A stretch of 64,000 nucleotides of DNA from Ctenosaura bakeri (Eukaryota; Chordata; Lepidosauria; Squamata; Iguanidae): contig CAOLHI010002523.1 in NCBI GenBank assembly GCA_948474755.1, positions 124,001-188,000 on the forward strand, written 5' to 3'. Made by a program: the position numbers and the translations under genes. Shown one piece after another: positions 45,441-55,573 of this stretch. Under the pieces are notes generated by a model. It saw only the letters and a program-made list of their open reading frames with translations, did not search any database and had not been told where the DNA came from. The first letter of the stretch is position 1. Each line of letters begins with the position of its first letter.

Positions 45441-48290
45441 AGAAAATACAGTTCATAGAGGACTGATAGTTTATCTTATTAAAAAGTAGTTAAATTAGTA
45501 GGGTATAGATATATGATCTTCCCTGAAATTATCCAAAATTTCTTTTATTTAAAATTAGATTTTAAAAAGTATGATTAGAAATAAAAGAATAAAAACATGA
45601 AAGAAAAAAAAAGAATTAAACCAGAAAAAGGACGATTGTATAGGACATGAGCTAGGCATATGTATTGATATAAACTTCCTATAATTAAAATACATAAAAT
45701 AAATAAATAAACAATCATGTTCTTGAAGTTGATGTTTATTCAAAAAACATGTTTATGCATAGCTAAAACAATAAGGTCTTCTGACCAATGAACAATAGGC
45801 AGTGAATTGTTATCTTTCCAACCTTGGATTGTAAGGTCCCCGCCCCCCCAAGAGTAACAGTGTATAACATCACAAGAATGTACTATAAAAGAACATGTGT
45901 ATTTACAAAGGCCAAAGGTATACACTCCATGACAGCCATGTGACCATGACAGCAAAAAGTTATGAGGAGGAATAAACGAGCTAGGACAGGCAGCAGCAGT
46001 TTAGTTTGGCCTGAGCCTACTGGGAAGGGCAAGGTTCTGCCACCTCTTCTCCCCTCTCCCTTGTTGACCTAAGTAATTGCAAACTACCTTTGCACTTTGA
46101 GCTCAGTTCCTAGCAGCTGAAGTAAGAAGAGGACAAAGGGTGGGTGGGAGGCAATATTAAATATTTCAAAAACATCTTGATCTGGATCAATGAATTGAAT
46201 GAAATTCCACATCTGACATTTCAACCTTTTAAAAATTCTTCACTTCTGAAATTCCCCAAACCAGAATACTTCAGATGTTGGTAGAACTTGCCAGAAACGA
46301 ATACTGTTTCTGCTAATGTGAGTGTGGTATAGTAAAAGTATTGGTTTAGGACTAGACAACTTGTGCTACGTTAAAATAAATGGAGCTGCTAACTAATAGA
46401 TAACCACAGTAGATAATCAATACAGTCTTAAGTAGTCAGACAGTATTCTTACTTAGTGAACTTGAGACAGCGACTGTGCCTCATCTCAGAGGATTGTTTT
46501 GAGGATAAACTAGTTGGAGAGCAGTGACATGGCTTCTTAGAGTGTATTGGTAACTAGACAACCTACCTTGCAGCCCTATACAAGCTAGATGATGACATGA
46601 GGTTCCTCACTAAAATAGAAGCAGACTGAACTTTTTTTCACTTGGCATTTTGGATGAGGACCTGGCTTCATTTCTGTTCCCCATGAGTAACAGTCCAAAC
46701 AAATGAAGTGTTCTCGGTTGGGCTTGCAAGTAGACTCAATGTCTAAGAGATGTCAGGTTTCCATGCCATCTCCTTTCTAATCAGGAGCATGGACAAAATT
46801 ATTAACTCAGTTACTGTGTGATTGGAGATAACTAGGTGCCTCTGATAGCCCTGGTCCTTAAAAATTCTGGAAGAATGATAAGTTGTAAGGTGACTTTCTC
46901 TCCTCCCAAGTCTGAGGTGCCCTGCTGAGTGTTGTGTATGGTATGTAGCGGCTGTACAGGAAGAAAGGGACTTTGCTAGATACTAGATAGAAGCACTCTC
47001 TGTGTGCAGGAGATCTCCTCAAAGAAGGAGCCCTCTCATTTTTGGGACCCTCTCCCTCCCTCCAGTCTTCCCCGTTCATCAGGATCCCCCATGCTTTGGA
47101 AAACACGTTTTAGTGGATGTAAGGGAAACTTGATCTCCACCCGTTAATTCCATTGGTGAGTGTGCATCTATCACATCATTCCTTTTTTAAATATAATCAT
47201 CACTCTTAAGTTTGCATTATGCAGTGTCTGGCAATGGCCTGAAGCAAGTATTTGTGTCAAGTGGCTGCATTGATAATAGCCTGCAGATGATGCTGTCCGA
47301 ATCACTGGGTCAGATTCCATGATGCTCTGGTCAGATGACGAGCTTCATTCCATTGTGGCAGAGCAGAGAACAAAGACAAAAAAAAGATGCACATTTATGG
47401 CATCTGGGAAAAAGTGCTGTCTGTGTCATTTCGAACCCTGTATCTCTGATTATATAATTCTAGCCTTTGTACAGTCACAGCAGAAAGGCTATTGTTTATG
47501 CTAATATTTTTCTTCTCTTCTCTCAGTTTGTGTTAAGGCAGCTTTCCCTATCCTAGTAGCCTCTTTCTTTTTTTCTTTCTTTCTTTCTTTCTTTCTTTCT
47601 TTCACAGCATTCTAGCTGTTGGAAGTAGAAGGCCCAAATTTCTGAAGGACATAGATGTTAGAGAAGAGTGGTATAAGGATTTTAAAACATTGTTTCTTCT
47701 TTTAAAAAGGCTGATAAATTCATTTTTAGTGATTTGTTCTCTCCTGTACACATTTAGTTGGATTTTTAAAAAATAATTTCTGCATTTGTGTATTTTGTAG
47801 CATGTAACATGGAAGGAAACATAGTGAACATTGTTTTTTATTTAATGATTTTGTTTTCCCTTTCATTGTTAACTATGAGAAAATTAAGATGATATGGACA
47901 ATACTTAAACAAGAGTTAAAATACAACATTGTTGTCCAGTGGATACGCATAGGCTTGCTTATTATTGTTTGGATTTAACCAATCCAAATGTGACATTTCC
48001 TAATAGAATTATGAGTCAGACATAACAAACTATGATTTGGTGTTACATGAATGAGCCTTGTATTTGTATGCTGCTTACCCCCATTCTGTTCTGCTTGCTT
48101 AGGAACATCCTGTCCCTCCCCCTACCACCATGGTTTATTTCATTTGAATAAGCAAACTCTTAGCAGGAGCCCTGGAAACTAACATCAGATCAGGAGAGGT
48201 AAAAGAAGGAGTGCCTGAATGCATGTTGAAAAGATTTGCATTATACCTGAACTGAGCCAATGCCTAGTAATATTAAACTACATTAGACAA
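45441..48290. other. Mostly unique noncoding sequence
   Basis: No gene or recognised transposon over about 2.8 kb, apart from a TTTC microsatellite at 47562-47603. Frames are below 90 codons and unremarkable. Confidence 0.5.
47562..47603. repeat. (TTTC)n microsatellite
   Basis: About ten TTTC units. Confidence 0.95.
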
Positions 48291-48495
48291 AGGGCCTTTC
48301 CACACTACACTGTTATAGTGCTGTTATTCCACTTTCAGCATCCTATGGGAATTCTGGGGTTTGTAGTTTAGTGAGACCAAAGAGCTCTCTGGCTGAGAAT
48401 TCTAAATACCCCTCCCTAAGCTGCAAACCCCAGGATTGCATAGAATGCTGAAAGTGGAATAATAGCACTATAACAGCATAGTGTGGAAAGGCCCT
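48291..48495. mobile_element. Foldback MITE, copy C
   Basis: The ends are inverted and perfect over 17 bases (AGGGCCTTTCCACACTA at both ends, read inward). The internal arms pair TTCCACTTTCAGCATCC with its near complement near 48450, and CTGGGGTTTGTAGTTTA with the segment near 48420. It is about 205 bp with no coding capacity. The flanks give no unambiguous target duplication. Confidence 0.88.
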
Positions 48496-48624
48496 AGAAA
48501 GTTTAAAACAATTCAGTTGGAGAATGAAAGGAGGACCAGGAAGACTGCTTTTTCTTTCCAACCAAAAGGATACCAGTTTATCCTCCCCTTCTTTTTTAAA
48601 AAAGTGCAATGTGACAATGGTTTG

Positions 48625-49110
48625 GAATCATTTCTGCTAAGAGTATGGTGTCACCTTCATATCTTAAATTGTTGGTGTTCCTTCCCCCAATTTTCACACC
48701 TCCTTATTCCAAGTCCTGCTTTCTGTATATGTTCTGCCTCTTAATTAAACAGGGTGATAAAATAGCCTTGTCTGATCTCTTTGCCAAATGGAAACTGTTC
48801 ATTTTCTCCATATTGTGTCCTGAGGGTGGTCTCTTGTCCAGAGTATAAATAATTCACCAGGACAATCAAGTATTGTGGCACACCCATTTTTTTTTTATAG
48901 CAAACCATAACTTTTCATCAAAGTCCAAGGCACATGTAATCTATAAGGGACAAGTTGATTATCTTCTGAAATTCTTTGGTGCATTCCATTGTGTTTGTAA
49001 TATGTGCCAGAGCTTCTTCCTATTTTGAAAACAGCTTGGATGCCTGACATTTCTAATCCATATGTGCTAAAGTCTTTGTTGTGAAATGTTAAGCACCACT
49101 TTTTGTGCAT
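48625..49110 (-). mobile_element. BovB reverse-transcriptase fragment
   Basis: On the minus strand, starting at about 49110, the frame reads LTFHNKDFSTYGLEMSG and continues through LMKSYGLL. After shifts, TVSIWQRDQTRLFYHPV lies where BovB has its VRQGCILSP block. The left part (about 48640-48680) aligns with 38195-38235 of the other BovB copy: TCATATCTTAAATTGTTGGT against GCATATCTTAAATTGTTGAT. It is old, truncated on both sides and has several stops. Confidence 0.72.
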
Positions 49111-49139
49111 GGGAGATCAATGCAATAGTCCAAATTTAG

Positions 49140-49236
49140 TCCACACTAGATTAAACACATGGAAATAAATTGGACTTGTTATTTGACACTAGTTCAGTGG
49201 GTCTATTCTAGTTTGAATTAAAGTTGTATTTAACCC
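49140..49236. mobile_element. Relative of the 19749 palindromic repeat
   Basis: It holds TAGTCCACACTAGATTAAAC, then GGAAATAAATTGGACTTG and CTAGTTCAGTGGGTCTATTC, matching the layout of the element at 19749 (ACTAGT near the end, a CC(A/T)ATTGAAAT-type block inside). It is diverged; ends approximate. Confidence 0.45.
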
Positions 49237-50455
49237 ATAGAAACAACATTGCCCCTGCTCAGACTTGCTGTTTAAATAAGATTATAGGTTGGGAGATAGA
49301 AAGAGGTAATTCAATTAAATAGCAAGTATTGGATATCAGAGGATTAATTATTAGTACATGGAACAAAAAAGTCAAGGCACTTGAGGGAAGGATTTGTACA
49401 AAATGTGGATTTGGGAGTGTCTAGAGTTTTAAAAGTGGGTAAGATGGCACTTCTTCAAGTGTTTAGTTTGGCACAAGGATGAAGGCAGGGATGGAGGAAG
49501 ATGCTGGAGAGAAAGAGGTGAAAGAGCAGATGAAGCCATTATGTACAAGAGAATCTTAAGAGAAGGTATTGTCATGACTTTGAACAGGGGCTGTAATTAT
49601 ATATTTCAGTTGAAAGTGTGACTGGACTGTTTAAGGACACTTCCTTTTGAGTGAAGATTTCAAGGGAATTGATTCAGTTTCAGTGCACAATGGCAAGCTA
49701 CTACATTGCAGATACTTCACAAGAAAATCGGAGATTTTGATTAAGGTCATTCATTGTTTCCTTTTGCGAGTGATTATGGTTGTAAAACATTGCAGCAGGT
49801 AAGTTTGGAAGCGTTAAGGTGGCAGAAGAAGGTTTTCATATCTCCATCACTCTGTCTGTCCATTGGCTTAAGCTGAACCTTAGGCACTTGTTCCTCTTGA
49901 AAGGTAAAAGTATCATAAACCAAAACAGATCATTTATGATGTGCTACAGGAACAGCATCATTCTTACTTGCTCACACTCCCTCCAGGTTCTTTTCTTGTT
50001 TCTAGTTGGACAACTTAAGCTTAACCTCGTACTCACAGGTGGGTTGGGGCCTCAAGCTTCAGGTCCCAGAACTGCTGGGCTTTATGAAGGAACAGTGAAG
50101 ATAGCAAGAAGTATTTCTTAGTGTCATTTTTTTCCATAGTTGCTGGTAAGAAGCTATGAGCTCACTTTTGAGTTGAAAAATAAATGCATAAACAAACCAT
50201 ACTCCTCAATAAGCAGTAGTTATAATCATAAAACAGATAAGTAGAGGCCAGGCATTGGTGAAAATATACCCTTTTTTATTTTTTAAAAGTAGAGTCATCA
50301 TCTTTTAAAATTACTAATTTTCATGGTTGATTGTTTTAACAACTAATAGATACCATGCAACTACAGAGATACAATATTATATATCATGACCACATATTGA
50401 AAAAAAGAACTGAAATGTTCTCATAGGCACAGATGGTATAGGCTTGTTTCACCGT
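49237..50455. other. Unique noncoding sequence
   Basis: No gene or repeat recognised. The frame at 49819-50121 (100 codons) has no family motif, and I treat it as chance. Confidence 0.5.
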
Positions 50456-50636
50456 GGCCATTTCTGCACTAGACTGTTCTAGTGCTATTATTTCACTTTC
50501 AACATCCTGTGGAATCCTGGGGTTTGCTGTTTAAGGAGGGGCCTCAAAGGCCCCTCCCTAAACGGCAAACCCCAGGATTCCACAGGATGTTGAAAATGAA
50601 ATAATAGCACTAGAACAGTCTAGTGTGGAAATGGCC
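50456..50636. mobile_element. Foldback MITE, copy D (near-perfect hairpin)
   Basis: About 181 bp that folds back almost completely. GGCCATTTCTGCACTAGACT pairs with the complement of the right end. The arms include TTCACTTTCAACATCCTGTG and AATCCTGGGGTTTGCTGTTT, and they meet at a centre of GGCCTC-AAA-GGCCCC. The arms are about 88 bp with few mismatches, so this is the least diverged of the four copies. If transcribed it would form a long double-stranded RNA hairpin. Confidence 0.9.
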
Positions 50637-51037
50637 TGCGTTGCGGTTGTTGTGCACTGTAAAGCAGAAAACCGCCTCCCGTCAGTGCTGAGTGTGAAAG
50701 GTGCACTCAAGCCTCACACTCAAGGCCTGCCCAGCCTGACACCTCTTTGTGCTCAGAACTGAACAGCCAGGGAGATCTCTGAATCAAGCCAGGGCCAGGA
50801 CAAACGGGTCTGTCTCAGTTCTCCCCTTCTGAGAACACAGTCCCTTCCTTGCTCTTGTCCCCCCTTGGCTTCTACCTTTCAGGACTCTCCCCCTTTACTG
50901 CCTTCCTTAAATCTGCCCTTCTCCCTGATATAAGGATCAGCAGTGATTTATATTTTCCAAGACTGTGCTACTGTTTGCACAAAGGTCAAGATGATATTAT
51001 TGGTAGCAACTATATTCCAGGATTCAAAATAAGACTC
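50637..51037. other. Stretch bordering the older LTR
   Basis: It lies just downstream of the older LTR on the minus strand, so it could be remaining internal sequence of that retroelement or plain host DNA. No gag, pol or primer-binding motif is clear. A second, overlapping direct repeat (GCACTCAAGCCTCACACTCA) is visible at about 50703-50722. Confidence 0.35.
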
Positions 51038-51129
51038 TGTGACACTGTTTTAAGAAACACAGAACTTCAAATGTTTATTGTAACACTGTTGCTTTAAATG
51101 TGTCTTGTATCTAAATGTTTATAAACAGC

Positions 51130-51134
51130 ACACC
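51130..51134. repeat. Target-site duplication of the solo LTR, left
   Basis: ACACC, identical to 52006-52010. Confidence 0.85.
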
Positions 51135-52005
51135 TGTCAGGGGCACGGGCCCGGCTGGGCCTGTTGCTGCCCCTGAGGCCGCGGCTGAAACGGCGGCAGA
51201 CGCCGCGGAGGCCGCCGCAGCCGACGGGGCCTGCGTGGAGGCCGCTGCGGCTGGCGGGGCCTACCCGGAGGCCGCTGCGGCTGATGGGGCCTGTGCGGAG
51301 GCTGCTGCGGCTGACGGGCCTTGTCTGGAGGCCGCCACGGGTGATGGCGCGGGCCTTCCGGCCGCGGGAGAGGCTGCCGGGCCTGGAGCCACTTACCTCG
51401 AGGCTGCAGGCTCGGATCCCTCGACGTCGGCCGGCCTGCCGGGGTGGGCGGGACCCGGGCCTGCTCCCGGGGCTCCGCCCACCTGTGGCCCCGATCCGTG
51501 GGAGGCCTGGGAGTCTGCCTGCGGCCCCGATCTGGAGGAGGCTGATGCCTTCGCCTCGCCTCCTCCTTTCCAGCAGCGGCGGCAGGCCAAGGAGGCTGTT
51601 CGCCGGTCTCGACGCCTGCTGGAGAGGAGGCGACGGGCAGAGAGCTCGCAGCTGTGAGACACAGCACAGCTGCGAGCCCTCAGCCACATGGCCACGCCTG
51701 ATTGGCCGGCGCCTGGCTTGGAGGGCTATTTGAGGCAGGCGCCGGGCTGGGGAAGGCACGGAGCAACAACTGTTGGTCAACCATGGTCCTGCTGTCCGTG
51801 CCTTGTTCCTGACCGCGCTTGAGACCAGTCCTCCTGTTTGCCTTGTTGAAGTAACCTGCCTTATGTACTTTAACAGCCTGTGTTTATTTCTGTTAAGACT
51901 GTGTAGAAGCCTGCTTGCTTTGTACTTTTGAGTTTTGACTGCATTAAAGCCCTGCACCTCTAACCTGCTCCCTTGTCGCTGCCTGACCACCGCCTGGCAC
52001 TGACA
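51135..52005 (+). mobile_element. Younger 871-bp solo LTR with perfect 5-bp duplication
   Basis: The ends are TGTCAG and CTGACA, an exact 6-bp inverted pair starting TG and ending CA. ACACC lies immediately outside both (51130-51134 and 52006-52010). The first 500 or so bases are very GC- and CpG-rich and contain a 30-bp tandem repeat. Later come a TATA-like CTATTTGA near 51726 and ATTAAA at 51943-51948 about 60 bases before the end, so transcription would run on the plus strand. No internal region or second LTR is present: a solo LTR left by LTR-LTR recombination. The superfamily is uncertain; a 5-bp duplication fits Ty3/gypsy and some endogenous retroviruses. Confidence 0.85.
51208..51357. 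repeat. 30-bp GC-rich tandem repeat in LTR
   Basis: Four full units of 30 bp starting GAGGCCGCTGCGGCTG begin at 51208, 51238, 51268 and 51298, followed by a degenerate fifth. Because 30 is a multiple of three, open frames run through it in several phases, which explains the 180-298-codon alanine/proline/arginine-rich frames on both strands. Confidence 0.9.
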
Positions 52006-52010
52006 ACACC
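52006..52010. repeat. Target-site duplication of the solo LTR, right
   Basis: ACACC, identical to 51130-51134. Both copies lie inside the older LTR. Confidence 0.85.
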
Positions 52011-52286
52011 ATTCTTCTCTCTCTCTTTCAATTCATTCACTATCTCTCGTACACCCTGTTTCTCAGTTCTCTCTCCCACAGAGCTCTTCAAATCTCCAAC
52101 CTCTCCAAACACATCACAAATCACACTCCCCTTCAAACAGACACCAGACAGCTAAATTATTTTCTTCTTTTCACCCCCCACCCCAGGCTATCCAAGGTTC
52201 CATTTCACCAGCCAATCAACTTAAACACTCTCAGTTGCCAAGGAGGCTCTATTGTCAAGATCCCTTCCCATCAGGTTCGTCACATG

Positions 52287-52508
52287 CACCTTCAAGTTAT
52301 CTTTGACCTTTGGTGACCCTAAGATGATCCTATCATGAGGTTTTCTTGGCAAGATTGTTCAGAAGGGGCTTGCCTTTGCCTTCCTCTGAGGCTGAGAGAG
52401 TGTAGGTTGTCAAAGGTCACTCAGTGGGCTTCCACAACTGAGCAGGGGTTTGAACCCTGTTCTCCAAAGTTGTAGTCAATGTTTAAACCACTAAACCACT
52501 CTGGCTTT
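52287..52508 (-). mobile_element. Sauria-type SINE, minus strand
   Basis: CACCTTCAAGTTATCTTTGA, TTGGTGACCCTAAGATGATC, then CTTGGCAAGATTGTTCAGAA, TTGCCTTCCTCTGAGGCTG and TAAACCACTAAACCACTCTG. It is full length apart from its tail end, which touches the end of the older LTR at 52284. The LTR may have inserted at or into the SINE tail. Confidence 0.78.
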
Positions 52509-53579
52509 CATCACTGTTTTACCAGAATTCAATTTCTAGTTGAGCTGGGTCAAATAAAGTATACTGAAAATTGCTGCATCACCCTTAAGTCTTTCAAGCT
52601 GTATGTGCTACAAGCAAAACTTGCCAAAAGAGATTTTAGTATTTCTGTCAGTGCATGAGATGAAAAGAAATTGCTTAGAACAATGCGTAATTGAAACCAG
52701 GTATCAGCTGCAAAGTGTAGAACCTTGGTTTATCACATAGTCCTAGATGATCCTGTATTGCTTTATTAGAATTACCTTTTCCTGTTAATCCCAAATTCTG
52801 CAAATTTATTACAAAAAAACCCCTTCAGCTTTTATATTTAAGCATAAAAGAATGATAGAAATTACAGGGAGATTTGCTTTCTGTTGTCCTGGTTCAAAGT
52901 CAGGAGTTTAATTTACAATTGTGCAAAGTGGAGACTAGATTAATTAATTAATTAATTTTCAAAGTGTTGTGAAAAAGGTTTCTCTAGGTTGGCTGATGTA
53001 AAATATATTTTGGTTGGATACTAAGGTACTGTTCTATTCAATGAAGACCCTTTGTTATAGCACATTCTTCTACCAATAGAGGGAAGAAACTTCTTATCTT
53101 TCTTCTGCTACTGCCCATAACATTCTCGGAGGTTCACACAACCTTTGGGAGTAGATCTTGAGGGATGTAAGATGGGGAAAGACAATTGATGAAAGTCTCT
53201 TTCCCACTTTCCTTTCTTTCTGTATAATGCAATCTTTTATTTCTTTTTATCTGTAGATTTTAAGAATCTTTCTCTAATTTCTGTAGATGACTTTTCACAT
53301 TATAAATCTGCTCTAGTTTTTTTTCACTTGCCAGAGAAAAACTCTTTGTACACTTTTCAGAAAAGAATGATGCTGCAGTGGGGTACTGTGTGACTTTTCT
53401 CCCAACTGACTGCACTAATCAACCTATTCTGCTTGCTTGCTTGTTTATTTATTACTGAATTGCATTTGCCCTAAAAGGTCAAGGTTGTATATTGCGGCTG
53501 CTCTATTGATGGAGGCCCAGGAGTTTTTGGTAATGTGAAGCATCTTTTATCAGCTAATATGCCAACCTTCTCTAGACAG
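52509..53579. other. Unique noncoding sequence
   Basis: No gene or repeat recognised except a short (AATT)n run at 52942-52961. Confidence 0.5.
52942..52961. repeat. (AATT)n short microsatellite
   Basis: About five units of ATTA/ATTAATT. Confidence 0.9.
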
Positions 53580-54193
53580 AGGTAACTCAGCTGAAGTTAT
53601 CTGTGGTATAATGACATGCCATTTAGATTACTGCAGTGTCTTATCTGTCGAGTTGCCTGTGAAAACAGTCTAGAAGCATCAGGTCTAAGACAGGAATAGT
53701 ATAGTGCCAACAGGATCTGCCCATTAAATGTCATATGATCTGCACTGGTTTCACTAGGAATTCAGATTGTTGAGTGTATTCTTTCAAGCTCTCAGTGGAT
53801 TAAGACCAGGTTATCTGAAGGATTGTCTTCTCCCATGTTTACCTTCCTGAAACCTTAAGATCATTCTCAGAGCCCCTGCTCTGGGTGCTACCCTAAATGA
53901 AATGAAGTGTATGGATACTAAAGAGAGAACCTTATTCAGTGATGGAATGTTGTCTTCCACAAGGCATGGGATTTTTCATTGCTGATTTTCTTTTTTTTAA
54001 AAAAGCTTTTATAGTACTTTTAGATCTTGCATTTTTACTGGTTTTTTTCTTTATTATTTTAAACGTTTAAAAGGTTTTTATAGTCTTTCATTGTATCTTT
54101 ATTTTCTGTAGTTCTAAGCTTAATGTTTTAAACAACACAGAGAGCTTCAGCTATTGGATGGTATAACAATGGAATAAATGAATCAATAAAATG
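53580..54193 (+). mobile_element. Old L2-clade LINE 3' end, plus strand
   Basis: Scattered matches to the end of an L2-type ORF2 can be read on the plus strand (VACENSLEASGL near 53650; LRPGYLKDCLLP near 53810; LFSDGMLSSTRHGIF near 53935). A 3' UTR follows, ending AGAGCTTCAGCTATTGGATG, GTATAACAATGGAATAAATG and AATCAATAAA. It is heavily shifted and with stops. The 3' UTR wording (GGCTATTGGGCGGTATA-like) differs from the LINE at 22139, so this is another subfamily. Confidence 0.6.
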
Positions 54194-55102
54194 AATTTCT
54201 GTTTTCTTTTGAAATTTATTGTCTGGACTTTCTAAATTAATGAACTGGGGTGGGGGGAGGATAAGTACAAAAGGTGGCCATAGAAGTAGATAAAAGACTA
54301 TAATTTATAAAGTCATCATCCGTTGGTAACATGACATGAAATAGATTTTAGTATGACAGAGTGTCACTTAAGTAAATTAGCCAGCTCCACAGTGTTTAGA
54401 TGCTTGCTGCTAGCTAATAGGATTAACTTGCCATTCTGATATCCATTTCATAAGGAGAAGTGATGGTTCACAGAAAAAGGGAATGTCACTTGTAAATGAG
54501 GCCTCTTAGCTCTAGGTGTTATCACAGTGACATCCTTCACAGATTATAGTACAACCAATATCCATCCACCAGATACCAATGACTGCAAAACACTTTTGAA
54601 ATGAGGTTAAAGCCAAGCAAGTGCAGTTTGATTATTTAAGCACTTGCAGCTTTTTCATTTAGTAGATATTAGCTAGTCAGTATCCAACTGAGCAGGGAAA
54701 CTAACAAGTTTTTCTGACATCCAGTTCTGCTTGCACCATTCCACTGAATTTAGGGATGGACAAACTGTTGAAGACATAGAACTGATTTACTCATTAGTTG
54801 TGAGATTTCTCAAACAAAATTAAGAAGTTTGGTGTTTCCAAGACAATCTATGGAGTACTGAAAATGTGTGGAGTATTGAAAAATGTGTTCGTCATGTTTG
54901 TTTTGCTTTATCACAAAGGTTCTTAAAAATGACAACAAATAAGGCATCATGCAGTGAACTGTACTGCAGCACAACCTCCCAATCAAGTTTTTTTTAAAAG
55001 AAAGAAATATAGTAACTGAATCAGTTTTGAAAGCTATAGGAAGATTTTTTTAAAAAAAACTTGGTAAAAAGAAATTACATTGAGGGAAATAGTGAGAGCC
55101 AG
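54194..55102. other. Unique noncoding sequence
   Basis: Nothing recognised; AT-rich. Confidence 0.5.
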
Positions 55103-55298
55103 CAGAGTTGGACTAGGAGCCCTAGAAGATCAAGATTCAAATCCTTACTTGGCCACGAAAACTCCATCAGGTGACTTTGAGCAAGTCACACTATCTCAGC
55201 CTCAGAGGAAGGCTATAAACTACTCTCACTGAGAAAACTCTGTGATAGGGTTGCCATAAGTTAGAAACATCTTGAAGACACACGGTAACAACAACAAC
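55103..55298 (+). mobile_element. Sauria-type SINE, plus strand
   Basis: Head (AGAGTTGGACTAGGAGCCCT, B-box-like AAGATTCAAATCC), core (GTGACTTTGAGCAAGTCACA, CTCAGCCTCAGAGGAAGGC) and tail (GGTTGCCATAAGTTAGAAAC, ATCTTGAAGACACACGG, AACAACAACAA). It lies about 90 bases upstream of a second copy in the same orientation. Confidence 0.8.
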
Positions 55299-55389
55299 CG
55301 GTCAAGCCTCACTGGGATAGATATTCTGTAACTAGGATTCAACTGCTGAAAGGACCCTTCCACTTTTACTAATCTGTACTTCATCAAAG

Positions 55390-55573
55390 GAGAGCCAGCA
55401 TGGTGTGATAGTTTGAGCATTGAACTACAACTCTGGAAAGCAGGGTTTGGAATGCCCACTCAACCATAGAAATCCACTGATTGACCGTGGGTGTGATTCA
55501 TACTCTCTCTGTGATAGATTTGCCTTAAGGTTGCCATAAGCCAGAAGTGACTTGAAGGCACACAACAACAGCG
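55390..55573 (+). mobile_element. Sauria-type SINE, plus strand, core deletion
   Basis: GAGCCAGCATGGTGTGATAG and GAGCATTGAACTACAACTCT form the tRNA-like head. Then comes a shortened core, and the tail GGTTGCCATAAGCCAGAAGT, GACTTGAAGGCACACAACAA. Part of the core (the GGAAGGCAATGGCAAACC region) is missing compared with the neighbouring copy. The tail is the clearest BovB-type tail in the window. Confidence 0.8.

Larger units (their letters stand above)
51038..52284 (-). mobile_element. Older LTR (about 371 bp), interrupted by a younger LTR
   Basis: With the younger insertion removed, the minus strand reads from TGTGACGAACCTGATGGG (52284) to CAGTGTCACA (51038), with 6-bp inverted ends TGTGAC/GTCACA. 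Order inside: a U3-like part of about 290 bp, a TATAAA box at 51118-51123, and an AATAAA signal at 51074-51079 about 36 bases before the end. This is the normal order of an LTR. The size and ends suit a Ty3/gypsy-type retrotransposon, but no internal coding region proves the class. The outer flanks (GACTC and TGCAC) do not match, so this is either a decayed solo LTR or one LTR of a truncated element. Confidence 0.6.

Noticed and set aside
51094..51990. Open frames of up to 298 codons, rich in Ala, Pro and Arg, on both strands
   Set aside because: They all lie in the GC-rich 30-bp repeat of the solo LTR; low stop density is a by-product of composition and repeat phase, and frames on opposite strands overlap fully.
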